NCBI GenBank assembly: GCA_965279135.1
Contig: OZ257133.1
Location: 310,001 to 374,000 of the forward strand
Source: Croceimicrobium sp965279135
GTDB taxonomy: Bacteria; Bacteroidota; Bacteroidia; Flavobacteriales; Schleiferiaceae
DNA: 64,000 nt
Reading direction: 5' to 3'
Both the position numbers and the translations under genes were made by a program. The notes under the pieces are model-generated. The model had not been told where the DNA came from. It did no database searches and saw nothing but the letters and a program-made list of their open reading frames with translations. How positions within the stretch are numbered: the first letter of the stretch is position 1; every line of letters starts with the position of its first letter. Shown here piece after piece: positions 1-8,425 of this stretch.

Positions 1-253
1 ATAAGTACCAGACATGAAAGTCAAGAACAAAGTCTGAAATTTCCCTCTTGTAAATCCAACCAGAGGTGTATAGTTTTTGTCTAGTAATGTTTAGATCAAA
101 AGTTAAATCGGCTGAATCAACTTCCATTGAGTTCAAAGCGAATTCATATTCTTGGCATTTTCTGATTGATTGAAATTCAGCCTTGAGGTTCACTTGAGCA
201 AGGATAGTGGGTCCGGAACATATAATAATTACCGGTAAAACGGTTTTTAGCAT
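1..253 (-). CDS. Secreted protein, unknown function (incomplete, C-terminus outside window)
   Basis: An open frame of 84 codons runs from an ATG at 253 off the left edge without a stop. It begins with a short hydrophobic stretch (MLKTVLPVIIICSGPTILAQ) that looks like a Sec signal peptide, with AQ at the expected cleavage point. The visible mature part (NLKAEFQSIRK...) matches no family I recognise. The next gene on the same strand begins its coding region at 851, so the two could be co-transcribed. The start is inferred from the signal peptide. Function is unknown. Confidence 0.55.
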   Translation of the reverse strand, partial: MLKTVLPVIIICSGPTILAQVNLKAEFQSIRKCQEYEFALNSMEVDSADLTFDLNITRQKLYTSGWIYKREISDFVLDFHVWYL

Positions 254-314
254 ATCGTTTCAAATTCTAAGAATTATTACCAAAGTCAGCTTTACAATCC
301 CAAACGCTTGATAG

Positions 315-851
315 CTATTCTTCCAAAGAGAATTCCTCCACATGAGGAAAATGGATCGAAAAAACCACATCCGTGATCAGCCAGATATCCCCATCTTTGG
401 CCAGATTCCATTTTTCATGTCCCCATTGAAACATCTTTTTATCCGAATAGAAGGCATAGTCGAAGGATATTGAGCCAATGGCCCCATCTGAGGAAAGGCT
501 AAGGTTGTAAAACCGCTCCTCCTGTTCTTTGGAAGATTTACAAATGTCTCTTATAAAGCTTCGGTGATCTGAAACTGAGACCCCTTCGAATTCAGAATAG
601 TCCTTTTTTATGGACCATTCTGTTTTCTTCGACATGATCCCGGTGAAATCTACCGATTCGCTGAAAAAGAGCGCATTGAATCTGATGCTATCCTTCTGAA
701 TAATTGACTCTTTAAAATCATTTATCAATTGGGTCATGGCAAGACTATCAGTTGGTGATGTCTGAGCAAATGCTGCTACTGGGCCCAGGCAGAATAGCAT
801 TAACAGCAAGAATTGAGTTTTTGAAGTCAGCTTTTTAAGGAATGATTGCAT
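315..851 (-). CDS. Secreted NTF2/SnoaL-like (DUF4440-type) protein
   Basis: 178 residues. The N-terminus (residues 1-30, with a hydrophobic core LLLMLFCLGPVAAFAQ) is a signal peptide. The mature part starts with a helix, then 'QKDSIRFNALFFSESVDFTG', the usual opening of NTF2-like cone folds in which a helix precedes the first strand. It ends in alternating strands containing 'WLITDVVFSIHFP'. Secreted DUF4440-type proteins are common in Bacteroidota and mostly have no assigned substrate. No catalytic residue can be named. It is separated from the HxlR regulator at 906 by about 50 bases and could share its transcript. The fold assignment is by pattern only. Confidence 0.6.
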   Translation of the reverse strand: MQSFLKKLTSKTQFLLLMLFCLGPVAAFAQTSPTDSLAMTQLINDFKESIIQKDSIRFNALFFSESVDFTGIMSKKTEWSIKKDYSEFEGVSVSDHRSFIRDICKSSKEQEERFYNLSLSSDGAIGSISFDYAFYSDKKMFQWGHEKWNLAKDGDIWLITDVVFSIHFPHVEEFSLEE

Positions 852-905
852 AATTAATTCATGTAAGATTAGAGTTGAATGTCCGTGGCCTCAGCTGTCA
901 ATCAC

Positions 906-1277
906 CTATTCATCGATTACCAGGCGCCCTTCTGTTTCCGCTTTCGTTCTGCCCCAAGCGGCAATTGCCTCTACAATTGGTATTAATGAATTCCCTTCTT
1001 CACTTAATTCATACTCTACTCTAGGTGGAACCTGGGCATATACCTTCCTTAAAACCAGTCCATCTTCCTCCAGGGCTTTTAATTGCAGAGATAACATTCT
1101 GTCGGTGATATCAGGGATGTGTTGTTTCAATTCACCAAAACGTTTCTTACCATTTCGAAGATACCATATTACAACCGCCTTCCATTTCCCGCCAATAAAA
1201 TGCATAGTTACGTCTAATGCGCAGTGAAAGTCTTGATTCAGCAAGCGGTATTTGTGCTTTTTCCCATCTATAATCAT
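906..1277 (-). CDS. HxlR-family winged-helix transcriptional regulator
   Basis: 123 residues, the normal HxlR length. The typical signature is present: CALDVTMHFIGGKWKAVVIW (residues 19-38), then 'RFGELKQHIPDITDRMLSLQLKALEEDGL' forming the recognition helices, and the wing 'YAQVPPRVEYELSEEG'. HxlR proteins bind DNA as dimers and often control a divergent oxidoreductase gene, sometimes through a redox-active Cys near the N-terminus; here Cys19 is present. The gene is transcribed away from the NAD(P) oxidoreductase at 1384, with a perfect palindrome in the shared spacer (1295-1313). Control of that neighbour and of itself is inferred. Confidence 0.88.
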   Translation of the reverse strand: MIIDGKKHKYRLLNQDFHCALDVTMHFIGGKWKAVVIWYLRNGKKRFGELKQHIPDITDRMLSLQLKALEEDGLVLRKVYAQVPPRVEYELSEEGNSLIPIVEAIAAWGRTKAETEGRLVIDE

Positions 1278-1294
1278 AATGCCTTGCTATTAAA

Positions 1295-1313
1295 AATGAT
1301 AGCTGCTATCATT
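1295..1313. promoter_or_regulatory. Candidate HxlR operator palindrome
   Basis: AATGATAGC-T-GCTATCATT is a perfect inverted repeat with 9-base arms and a one-base centre. It starts 18 bases upstream of the HxlR start codon and lies just upstream of the promoter proposed for the divergent oxidoreductase. Its size and position suit a dimeric winged-helix repressor or activator. That this regulator binds it is inference. Confidence 0.6.
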
Positions 1314-1325
1314 ATTGATACTCTG

Positions 1326-1356
1326 TTGTCTAGGTTTTTTTATAACTATACTTTTG
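1326..1356 (+). promoter_or_regulatory. Bacteroidota-type promoter for the oxidoreductase gene
   Basis: The -7 box TACTTTTG (1349-1356) matches TAnnTTTG. A TTG at 1326-1328 lies 20 bases upstream as a weak -33 element. The coding start is 27 bases downstream. The palindrome at 1295-1313 lies just upstream, as expected for an activator or a repressor acting on the -33 region. Confidence 0.45.
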
Positions 1357-1383
1357 AAAGTGTATAACAAAACTATAGTAAAA

Positions 1384-2070
1384 ATGGAAATAGCAGTTTT
1401 AGGAACAGGCATAGTAGGAAGAACTATTGCCAAAAAACTGGTTCAACTTGGGCATCATACTACAATTGGTACAAGAGATGTTGGCAATACCCTAGGAACT
1501 AAAGGTCAAGATGGAACAGGCAATGCTTCGTTTAAAGAATGGTATGCAGAAAACAGTCAAGTGAAACTTCAGTCTTTCCGTGAAGCGAGTAAGAACGCCG
1601 GGATCATTTTTAATTGTACCGGAGGGCAAGCAACATTAACGGCCTTAGACTCAATAGGCGACCAGATTTTAGCTGATAGAATATTGATTGATGTTGCCAA
1701 TCCTTTGGATTTCAGCAATGGTATGCCTCCTTCACTTTCTCCAGTAAATACCGATTCGCTTGGGGAACAAATCCAAAGAAGGTTTCCCGAATTACGCGTG
1801 GTAAAGTCATTAAATACCATGAATACCCAATTGATGGTTTCACCGTCTTCTCTGGAGGGAGATCACAATGTTTTTGTATGCGGTAATGATGAGGCTGCAA
1901 AAAGGGCTACTAAAGAATTATTGAAGGAATTTGGTTGGCGAGAGAACCTGATTATCGATTTGGGAGATATTACAAATGCGAGGGGAACGGAAATGCTTTT
2001 GCCAATCTGGTTAAGGCTTTGGAATAGCTTGGGAACAGCAAATTTCAATTTTCACATACAAAGAGGTTAA
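1384..2070 (+). CDS. NAD(P)-binding oxidoreductase (F420-reductase-like Rossmann protein)
   Basis: 228 residues from the ATG at 1384. A longer in-frame start at 1315 is unlikely because it would cover the palindrome and promoter and add a non-homologous leader. The N-terminus MEIAVLGTGIVGRTIAKKL is a GxGxxG Rossmann motif, followed by 'GHHTTIGTRD', where the basic residues suggest NADP(H). Later segments 'IIFNCTGGQATL', 'RILIDVANPLDF' and 'VVKSLNTMN' follow the pattern of the NADPH-dependent F420 reductase/NAD-binding family (PF03807). In organisms without F420 such proteins act on unknown substrates. Its divergence from an HxlR regulator suggests induction by a small electrophile or an oxidant. 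Confidence 0.8.
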   Translation: MEIAVLGTGIVGRTIAKKLVQLGHHTTIGTRDVGNTLGTKGQDGTGNASFKEWYAENSQVKLQSFREASKNAGIIFNCTGGQATLTALDSIGDQILADRILIDVANPLDFSNGMPPSLSPVNTDSLGEQIQRRFPELRVVKSLNTMNTQLMVSPSSLEGDHNVFVCGNDEAAKRATKELLKEFGWRENLIIDLGDITNARGTEMLLPIWLRLWNSLGTANFNFHIQRG

Positions 2071-2144
2071 GCACTCTTGATAAAGCTGAGATCTTTATTC
2101 CGAACTCATCCTAAGATTCAAATGATCCCCGTTTTTCAATAGAG

Positions 2145-2642
2145 TTAAAGGCTCTTTTCTATTACCTCTTCTGAGCTAAGGCCGAAGATCGGTGGAGTTT
2201 TAACCTCAAGCATACCGAGGTACATATACAGTTGTCCGCGATGATGTATTTCATGTTCTACCGATGCGCGCAACCATTTCCAAATACTAATTTCTGCGCC
2301 TAGAGGAGTCTTACACTTTCTATGAAGATCAGAGTCACTTAATCCCTTGAAAATAGCCTGTGATTCTTGATACATCCTTTCATAATGCAGGATCACATTT
2401 TCCAAGCCCTCAGCATACTCTTGTCCGCAACCCGAGTATCGACTTTCTTTAAATTGAACTGTTTCTGCATATAGATAACGTTCAATATTTGCTATATGCC
2501 TGACCAGATCACCGATGGTAAACATCCCTTCACGATAGCTCCACTCTAGCTTTTCAGGTGGGATATAGTCGAAAAGTTTGCGGGTTCTTTGCTTTATTCT
2601 TACGTGGTAGTTTAAAAAGCTTTCAATCTTTGTGATCTCCAT
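2145..2642 (-). CDS. DinB-family metal-dependent hydrolase-like protein
   Basis: 165 residues, the usual DinB/YfiT four-helix-bundle size. The three metal-binding histidines can be placed at H49 (GDLVRHIANIE), H130 and H134 (SVEHEIHHRGQLYMYLGML). Members of this superfamily act as thiol-dependent transferases or damage-inducible proteins of uncertain activity. The gene is monocistronic on the minus strand and convergent with the oxidoreductase that ends at 2070. About 170 bases without a gene lie upstream (2643-2816), in which I see no clear signal. The substrate is unknown. Confidence 0.85.
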   Translation of the reverse strand: MEITKIESFLNYHVRIKQRTRKLFDYIPPEKLEWSYREGMFTIGDLVRHIANIERYLYAETVQFKESRYSGCGQEYAEGLENVILHYERMYQESQAIFKGLSDSDLHRKCKTPLGAEISIWKWLRASVEHEIHHRGQLYMYLGMLEVKTPPIFGLSSEEVIEKSL

Positions 2643-2816
2643 TGGGCCATTATTTGTCTTCAGGTTTTCTGAATCTAATTAGACTATTTGGATGAGGAAT
2701 ACTCTGGAGGTTCAACTTCTTGAAGAAATTCAAACTTCCAATTGCCTACTGCCCGAACTTCAATTATTCATACCTCAGTTAGAAAGAGTTTAGTCCAGGA
2801 GAAAGTCTAATAGCAC

Positions 2817-3518
2817 TTATCTCTGATTTTCAAAATCACGATTATACTGGCTGACTATCAAAAGTATTTCTTCGGGATCTAAATCTTCATTGAGAATCTG
2901 TGAATGAATTTCTTGATGATCCTTAAACAAGGGGGCAATCTTCCTTTTGAATTTTCTATTGCCCCTGGGAACTTTATAGTATTTGTCGGTTCGTGGATCA
3001 TATATGTAATAGCGGCTCATTCTTTCCCAGATGTATTCCGGTACCTCCCATAATAGAATCACCAAATCCCAGAGTGCGGCATGTCGAGGATCAGCAACGT
3101 AAAGATCATCGTAATATATAGAGCTATCGGGGTCCCATTCTTTCTTATCTGCAAAGGGGATATAGCCTTCTCGTAAGAAACTTATCCTATCATCTCCGAC
3201 ATAATAGAAATAGAGTTCGAGCTTTCCCTTAAGCAGTCGGGGTACAATGGCATAGGAAGTTCCATAGGGTATGCTGCCAAAGTAGAGGCTATCCGCTTGA
3301 AGGGCTATGACCTCACTAGTTTTAAACTTTTTCTGTCCTGAATCGGTGTTGATCTTAACATTCCAAAAAACTCCATTCTTGGGTAGTTCAACTACTCCGT
3401 AAACTGTATCGGGTTTAAGAGAATCGCTTTTAGGGCGAAGGATTACATAGTCTATAGGGGATTGGGCGAGGGTTAAAATGGAGAGCAAGTTTATTATTAG
3501 TATATAGATTGCCTTCAT
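2817..3518 (-). CDS. Secreted protein of unknown function
   Basis: 233 residues. A short signal peptide (MKAIYILIINLLSILTLAQ) precedes a mature domain with the pattern 'VILRPKSDSLKPDTVYGVVELPK' and 'TSEVIALQADSLYFGSIP'. This strand-turn-strand texture is common in Bacteroidota secreted proteins that describe a surface-exposed beta domain. The C-terminal third is strongly basic (KYYKVPRGNRKFKRKIAP) and ends without a T9SS sorting domain. I do not recognise a named family. It may be periplasmic or surface associated. Confidence 0.6.
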   Translation of the reverse strand: MKAIYILIINLLSILTLAQSPIDYVILRPKSDSLKPDTVYGVVELPKNGVFWNVKINTDSGQKKFKTSEVIALQADSLYFGSIPYGTSYAIVPRLLKGKLELYFYYVGDDRISFLREGYIPFADKKEWDPDSSIYYDDLYVADPRHAALWDLVILLWEVPEYIWERMSRYYIYDPRTDKYYKVPRGNRKFKRKIAPLFKDHQEIHSQILNEDLDPEEILLIVSQYNRDFENQR

Positions 3519-3608
3519 ATTTTCCTCTATTTGGTCTTTTCTATGAACTAGAATTAATGATAGAATCTCTAACTTTTGATCATTGTCGATGGATACTGTT
3601 AAAAGGAA

Positions 3609-4343
3609 TTACTTCCCTGTTTTATAGGTCAACTTCATTGTTATTGATGCTGTTTTTCTTTTTGATGATGTATTGAATGTTCCACCCCACGAATAATCTT
3701 CTTTCGAGTTTTGACCTGTGATCTGAAAGACACCCATTTTAGCCGACTTCAATTCTCCAAGTTCGCCCCCTGAGAATTCGGATATTTTTTCTGCTCTTAA
3801 TTTTGCATCTTCAGTGGCTTTCGAAATCATCTCTATCTTTAAATCCGAGAGCTTTGTATAATAATATCTAGGGGTTTCCGAATAGAACTGTATTCCCTTG
3901 TTAAGTAATTCGGTTATCTCACGGGATATAGTTTCAATCTTTTCAACTTCATTAGACTCAATAGTTAATGATTGAGTGAGTTTGTATCCAATGAATTCAT
4001 CTCCCATGTATTGGCCCTCACTTGTATATAGATTTTTGGTTTGGTTTTCTACGGATACCGCGTTAAAGACAATTTCCTCTTCTGAGACTCCCTTTTCTAT
4101 AAGGTATTCTTTAATTATTTGTTTGTTACGTTTTAGTTCAGAATAGGCATTTTCCAGTTCTTTATGGAGCACGTAATAGCTTCCTCCCCAAACTATCAGA
4201 TCGGAATTAAAGTCTGCTTTTCCTAAGCCTGTAACTTGAATCTCACCATCGGTTTTTGACCTATCAACGTAAGCTTTACTTAAGAATACCGATGCTATTA
4301 CTATAGCAAGTCCAAAGATTAAAGAACTAAGATTTTTCTTCAT
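3609..4343 (-). CDS. SIMPL (DUF541) domain protein
   Basis: 244 residues with a single N-terminal hydrophobic segment (about residues 7-25) that could be an uncleaved anchor or signal. The remainder fits the SIMPL/DUF541 family: 'EIQVTGLGKADFNSDLIVW', 'VSEEEIVFNAVSVENQ' and 'GYKLTQSLTIES', then 'KAEKISEFSGGELGELKS'-type residues near 190 and a C-terminal strand 'KTASITMKLTYKTGK'. Family members form periplasmic or outer-membrane oligomers; their molecular role is poorly defined. It lies in a group of small minus-strand genes with 90-210 base gaps, so co-transcription is uncertain. Confidence 0.8.
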   Translation of the reverse strand: MKKNLSSLIFGLAIVIASVFLSKAYVDRSKTDGEIQVTGLGKADFNSDLIVWGGSYYVLHKELENAYSELKRNKQIIKEYLIEKGVSEEEIVFNAVSVENQTKNLYTSEGQYMGDEFIGYKLTQSLTIESNEVEKIETISREITELLNKGIQFYSETPRYYYTKLSDLKIEMISKATEDAKLRAEKISEFSGGELGELKSAKMGVFQITGQNSKEDYSWGGTFNTSSKRKTASITMKLTYKTGK

Positions 4344-4553
4344 ATAGGTCAGTTTTAATTCCTTGTATTTAGATCGTCGCTAATAATAATCATCAGTAGA
4401 ATCTAAGCTTTAGGTAACAAAATCTCTATTTGGGTACCACATGAGGTTGTGCACTCTAAAATAGCCAATTAGACGAATTAGATACAGTTGTTCCAATTAG
4501 TATTCAGTGAGCATCTTCAGCCTAGAGGCTCTGTTATGATCTACCTGCTTGCG

Positions 4554-5120
4554 TTAGTCGTGGTCAGTTTGCAGGCTTGACTCTTCTCTTTCCTCCTTTA
4601 ATTGTTTTAAGGCTAAATAGGCTTCTGAGACCAAATCCTGCTGGAGCTTTTTTTCAATTTCACTATCTGAAAGATGTTTAAACCTTTCTTTAAAGTGTTT
4701 AATAGATCTCGATCTTGATTGTTCCTTTTCTACTTCGGTTTGTCCGAATATATCTTGAAAAAGTAAGGCTAGCTCATTAGGTTTTCGGATGATTAAAACA
4801 CTAATTAGTAGAAGTGAAACTATTTGAATACCAGGTGTTTCAGCAAAGGATAACCCGAACCAAATAACGATATTAAAAAAGTATACAAATGACAGTAGAT
4901 TAAAAACGCCAAGTAGAAGTATAGCAAAAACTGAGCGAAAGGATTTTTCTGGTTTATAATAGATAGCTATTGAGGCCAGAGTGAGCCCAGCTACACCCAG
5001 GTAGTCAGAGGTATTTAGGGAATACTGATTGAATAATGCTATCGGAAATGTGGTCAGGACTAAGACCCAAAGCATGAGCAGGATAATGATTTCTGTCTTT
5101 TTTGGATTTTTCATTTCCAA
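4554..5120 (-). CDS. Integral membrane protein, unknown
   Basis: 188 residues. Four or five hydrophobic helices are visible (about residues 10-30, 38-55, 62-90, 95-112), followed by a charged cytoplasmic tail of about 70 residues rich in E, K, R and Q (SRSRSIKHFKERFKHLSDSE). The tail pattern 'LSDSEIEKKLQQDLVSEAYLALKQL' looks helical and resembles tails that bind a partner protein. No family is recognised. It sits 43 bases upstream of the folC stop region on the same strand but is the last in that direction, so it may be co-transcribed with folC. The 210-base spacer to the SIMPL gene (4344-4553) holds nothing I can identify. Confidence 0.6.
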   Translation of the reverse strand: MEMKNPKKTEIIILLMLWVLVLTTFPIALFNQYSLNTSDYLGVAGLTLASIAIYYKPEKSFRSVFAILLLGVFNLLSFVYFFNIVIWFGLSFAETPGIQIVSLLLISVLIIRKPNELALLFQDIFGQTEVEKEQSRSRSIKHFKERFKHLSDSEIEKKLQQDLVSEAYLALKQLKEEREESSLQTDHD

Positions 5121-5163
5121 TTATTTCTTGCTTGTTAGAGAACAGAAAGTGCCCCTCTAATCT

Positions 5164-6399
5164 TTAGATTGCCTTCAACCAATCCCCTACCACAAAAGTG
5201 CTGCCGCCTATAAAAATAAAATCATCATTGAGAGTGAGCGATTGAGCGGTTTTGACCGCGGTAGCTACATTAGGATAAGCCTTTCCTGCTAAGCCGAATT
5301 TTAGAGCCTCACGCTTTAATAGTTCGGCGTCCATGGCACGAGGGATATCAGCTTGAGTGAAATAGTAAAAGGCACTGGGAGGTAATAATGCCAAGACGTC
5401 TTTTACATTCTTATCGGCGGCCATACCCCAAACAATATGCAGTTGTCGAAAGGAATTGCGCTTAATTTGATCCATTAGCGCTCTTACTCCACTCGGGTTA
5501 TGCCCCGTATCACAGACTGTAAGAGGTTTGCGATCCAGAATTTCCCAGCGACCCCTTAAGCCAGTGATTTCCGTAACGCGAGCAAGGGCCGGTTCAATCG
5601 CAGCCTGTAGCTTCCAGCCTCCCTTTTCCAAATGGTCTACCGCACAAAGCACACCGCGTAAATTATTCTCTTGATAAGAGCCATAAAGGTCCAGTTCCAT
5701 GTAGAGCCTGGATGAGGCCACTTCATCTATCGCAAAATGGATGGGAGCTTTTACCGATTCGGCTTTCTTTTTAAAAACGGGATCACACTCCGCTTGTCTT
5801 TCGCCAATGACTACGGGCACACCCTCTTTAATGATACCCGCTTTTTCTCCGGCTATCTTCGCCAACGTGTCTCCTAGAAAGGCCTGATGATCAAAACCAA
5901 TGTGGGTAATCAAACTTAGTTCCGGTTTAATCACATTGGTGCTATCCAGGCGACCACCCATACCTACTTCTATAATGGCAATATCTACTTCTTCCTTTCG
6001 GAAATAGTCAAAGGCCAAACCAACCGTCATTTCGAAAAAGGAAAGACCAATTGATTCAAATTGATCCTTATAGTTCTCCACAAATTCTGTAACGGCAGCT
6101 TCACTGATCATTTCACCATTAATGCGGATGCGCTCTCTGAAATCGACTAAATGGGGCGATGTGTAAAGTCCGGTTTTATAGCCTGCTTGCTGGAAAATAG
6201 CCGCCAGCATATGTGCAGAGCTTCCCTTACCATTAGTACCAGCAACATGCACACTTTTAAAGCTGTGCTGCGGCTGGTCCAAAATCTCCATTAAGGCCCA
6301 GGTGTTATTTAAATCGGCTTTATAGGCGGCCTTTCCGATCCTTTGGTACATGGGGAGTTGACTAAAAAGCCAATCCAGAGTTTCTTGGTATGTGCTCAA
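5164..6399 (-). CDS. folC: Folylpolyglutamate synthase / dihydrofolate synthase
   Basis: 411 residues, the family length. It adds L-glutamate to dihydropteroate and to reduced folates using ATP. The P-loop HVAGTNGKGSSAHML (about residues 51-65) is followed by 'TSPHLVDFRERI'. The ATP/Mg region 'EVGMGGRLDSTNVI' and the GHD-like 'ITHIGFDHQAFLG' come next, and the C-terminal domain starts with 'ILDRKPLTVCDTGHNPSG'. It is the last gene of the exbB-exbD-tonB-folC operon. Its ATG overlaps the stop of the TonB-like gene by four bases (ATGA), so translational coupling is likely. The folate enzyme and the transport complex have no obvious functional link. Confidence 0.95.
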   Translation of the reverse strand: MSTYQETLDWLFSQLPMYQRIGKAAYKADLNNTWALMEILDQPQHSFKSVHVAGTNGKGSSAHMLAAIFQQAGYKTGLYTSPHLVDFRERIRINGEMISEAAVTEFVENYKDQFESIGLSFFEMTVGLAFDYFRKEEVDIAIIEVGMGGRLDSTNVIKPELSLITHIGFDHQAFLGDTLAKIAGEKAGIIKEGVPVVIGERQAECDPVFKKKAESVKAPIHFAIDEVASSRLYMELDLYGSYQENNLRGVLCAVDHLEKGGWKLQAAIEPALARVTEITGLRGRWEILDRKPLTVCDTGHNPSGVRALMDQIKRNSFRQLHIVWGMAADKNVKDVLALLPPSAFYYFTQADIPRAMDAELLKREALKFGLAGKAYPNVATAVKTAQSLTLNDDFIFIGGSTFVVGDWLKAI

Positions 6400-7217
6400 T
6401 TCTTGGTGAAATTGTAAACAATATAACCACTTTGTTGCACAGGTGCATCGCGATCAGATTCCCATTTCGTTTGTAGGGCTGCCCGTCGCGCTTGATCAAA
6501 AAGACAGGAATTCGTAGTCGTGGTAGCTGCGCCATTGGGTATTCGTTCTCCAGCAACAGCTCGAATTACCTTCCCGTTTCGGTCTACATACACTTTTACA
6601 ACCACCCTCCCGGAAGCTTCACAAGGTTTGGGCTTGGGTTTCGAAAGTGCCTTACGATTACCGAGTAAATAGTTTCCATCACCACTGCCACCACCTCCGC
6701 TGCCAGTATAGCTATTCGAGTTTGGATCTCCATCTTCTGCACCTTGATCTCCGGTACCTTCAGTGATGCCTTCGCCGCCACTTTGAGAATTGGCGGTATT
6801 ATTCAAGAGGTTTTGCAAGGATTCGGAGGGTTGAGGATCGGGTTCTTCCGGGATTTCTTGATTTTCTGTTTCTTGAGGATTCTCAGTGGTTTCTTGTGGC
6901 TCAGGGTCCGGGTCAACAGGGGTGCTGGTGTTGGTGCTTTGATCGATAGTCGGAGCGTCCACAACATCCTGGGTTAATACCTCTTGCGTTTCAACGGGGG
7001 TGCTAGCCTGATTTTGCGGTGATCCGCTTGTTGGGGCTTCAAAAACTTCACCTTGTCCGGTTTCGCTGTAACCGAAATTAATCAGGATACCATCTTCGGG
7101 TTTTGGATCGTAATAGGTAAGGCCAAAAATCATAAACAGGACCACTAAAACCCCGTGGATTGTAAAGGTGGCAATCAAGGCCTTGCGGCGATCTTTCTTT
7201 TGGTCCTGGTTTTCCAT
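6396..7217 (-). CDS. TonB-like energy transducer
   Basis: 273 residues. A cytoplasmic basic start (MENQDQKKDRRK) precedes one transmembrane helix (about residues 14-33). A long Pro/Glu/Thr/Gln linker (about 60-150) and a Gly/Ser-rich segment follow, then a C-terminal globular domain beginning 'ASGRVVVKVYVDRNGKVIRAV' and ending 'SGYIVYNFTKN', which follows the TonB C-terminal pattern. Two cysteines in this domain, about 40 residues apart (KPKPCEAS and TNSCLFDQ), could form a disulfide. It directly abuts exbD (no gap) and shares a transcript with exbB and exbD, so it should couple the proton motive force to outer-membrane receptors. A TolA-like role is an alternative. Confidence 0.85.
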   Translation of the reverse strand: MENQDQKKDRRKALIATFTIHGVLVVLFMIFGLTYYDPKPEDGILINFGYSETGQGEVFEAPTSGSPQNQASTPVETQEVLTQDVVDAPTIDQSTNTSTPVDPDPEPQETTENPQETENQEIPEEPDPQPSESLQNLLNNTANSQSGGEGITEGTGDQGAEDGDPNSNSYTGSGGGGSGDGNYLLGNRKALSKPKPKPCEASGRVVVKVYVDRNGKVIRAVAGERIPNGAATTTTNSCLFDQARRAALQTKWESDRDAPVQQSGYIVYNFTKN

Positions 7218-7610
7218 CTAACTGGGATCGGTGGCGGCAATCATTTTTAACTGATTTCTATAGGCGATGTCCATCACCTTAACCACCATTTCATAGGGTA
7301 CACTTTTATCAGCACGTAAGATTACTACGGCTTCTTCCTTACCTGATACCTGTTTCAATACCTCGCGTTCTAATTCGGCTTGGCTTACAATTACATTACC
7401 TACCGATATTCTTTGATCAGGAGAGATGTTCACGGTAACATCCTTACGCTTTACTGTCTGAGCATCACTTTTTGGCAGCACTAAATCCAGGGCACTGGTC
7501 GTAACCAGGGTAGAGGCAAGCATGAAAAAGATGAGTAGTAGAAAGACAATATCTGTCATACTACTCATGTTGAATTCGGCGCTAACCTTCGATCTTCGCT
7601 TTAAATCCAT
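7218..7610 (-). CDS. exbD: ExbD/TolR-type biopolymer transport protein
   Basis: 130 residues, typical for ExbD. A short cytoplasmic N-terminus (MDLKRRSKVSAEFNMSSMTD) carries the conserved Asp just before or within the single helix 'DIVFLLLIFFMLASTLV'; that Asp takes part in proton transfer. The periplasmic domain contains 'VNISPDQRISVGNVIVS' and 'VILRADKSVPYEMVVKVMDIA', the family signature. It is one base from exbB and directly adjoins the TonB-like gene, as expected for a single energising complex in the inner membrane. Confidence 0.93.
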   Translation of the reverse strand: MDLKRRSKVSAEFNMSSMTDIVFLLLIFFMLASTLVTTSALDLVLPKSDAQTVKRKDVTVNISPDQRISVGNVIVSQAELEREVLKQVSGKEEAVVILRADKSVPYEMVVKVMDIAYRNQLKMIAATDPS

Positions 7611-7611
7611 C

Positions 7612-8310
7612 TTAAGCAGGTTCGTTCAACAGATCCAGGAATTCCGTAGCGCGCAACTCCATATTGTATATAGTCTTATTCACTCGGCTTACCAGAATAT
7701 TATATCCTAAATAAGCCAGGATACCCACTGCCAGTCCGGCTACAGTAGTGGTCATTGCCGTGTAAATCCCTTCTGCAAGCATCTCGATATTGATCTGACC
7801 ACCAGCTGCGGCCATTTCATGAAAGGCAAGGATCATCCCAATTACCGTTCCTAGAAACCCGATCATAGGCGCTGCTCCGGACACTGTTGCCAGGGTTGGT
7901 AAGTTCTTTTCCAATGAGGAAACTTCCAACTTACCTGTATTTTCAATGGCCGCATTAATGTCTTTCAGGGGTTTACCAATCCTGGAAATTCCTTTGCTAA
8001 TCATTCGGGCCGCTGGAGTATTCTCACTTTGACAGAGTGCCTTGGCCGCATCAAGTTTCCCTTCCAGTACATTGTTGCGAATACCTTCCATGAAGTTGTT
8101 TTCCATCTTATTAGCGCGCTTAATGGCGCCCCAACGCTCTACGAAAATGTAAACCGCAATGATAGAAAGGATAAAAAGGACCGTCATGATGAGGATTCCG
8201 CCCGGACCACCGCTACTTACCAGTTCCCAAACACTGAGGGTCTTTTCCACGGGTTCGTTACTTAGGGTATCTCCCTCCGTCATATTGATTTGAAGCAAGC
8301 TTAGTTTCAT
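7612..8310 (-). CDS. exbB: ExbB/TolQ/MotA-family proton channel subunit
   Basis: 232 residues with three membrane segments: about 37-58 (GGILIMTVLFILSIIAVYIF), about 140-165 (LATVSGAAPMIGFLGTVIGM) and about 185-210 (TTTVAGLAVGILAYLGYNIL). The middle segment carries the conserved 'GAAPMIGFLGTVIGMILAF' motif of the MotA/TolQ/ExbB channel. With ExbD it forms the proton-driven motor that energises the TonB-like protein encoded downstream. It is the first gene of the operon. The start at 8310 gives 'MKLSLLQI', which matches the usual short N-terminus; a start at 8283 is possible. Confidence 0.93.
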   Translation of the reverse strand: MKLSLLQINMTEGDTLSNEPVEKTLSVWELVSSGGPGGILIMTVLFILSIIAVYIFVERWGAIKRANKMENNFMEGIRNNVLEGKLDAAKALCQSENTPAARMISKGISRIGKPLKDINAAIENTGKLEVSSLEKNLPTLATVSGAAPMIGFLGTVIGMILAFHEMAAAGGQINIEMLAEGIYTAMTTTVAGLAVGILAYLGYNILVSRVNKTIYNMELRATEFLDLLNEPA

Positions 8311-8425
8311 GCACTTATCTTAATGAACGCTAATATAACGGGCGCACAGATGGACCTCGTATGAGCCGTCGAATAGAAATTAACAGGTAGTGGTTAAGAC
8401 TGGGGGGAAGGGGATGTGAGATGTA

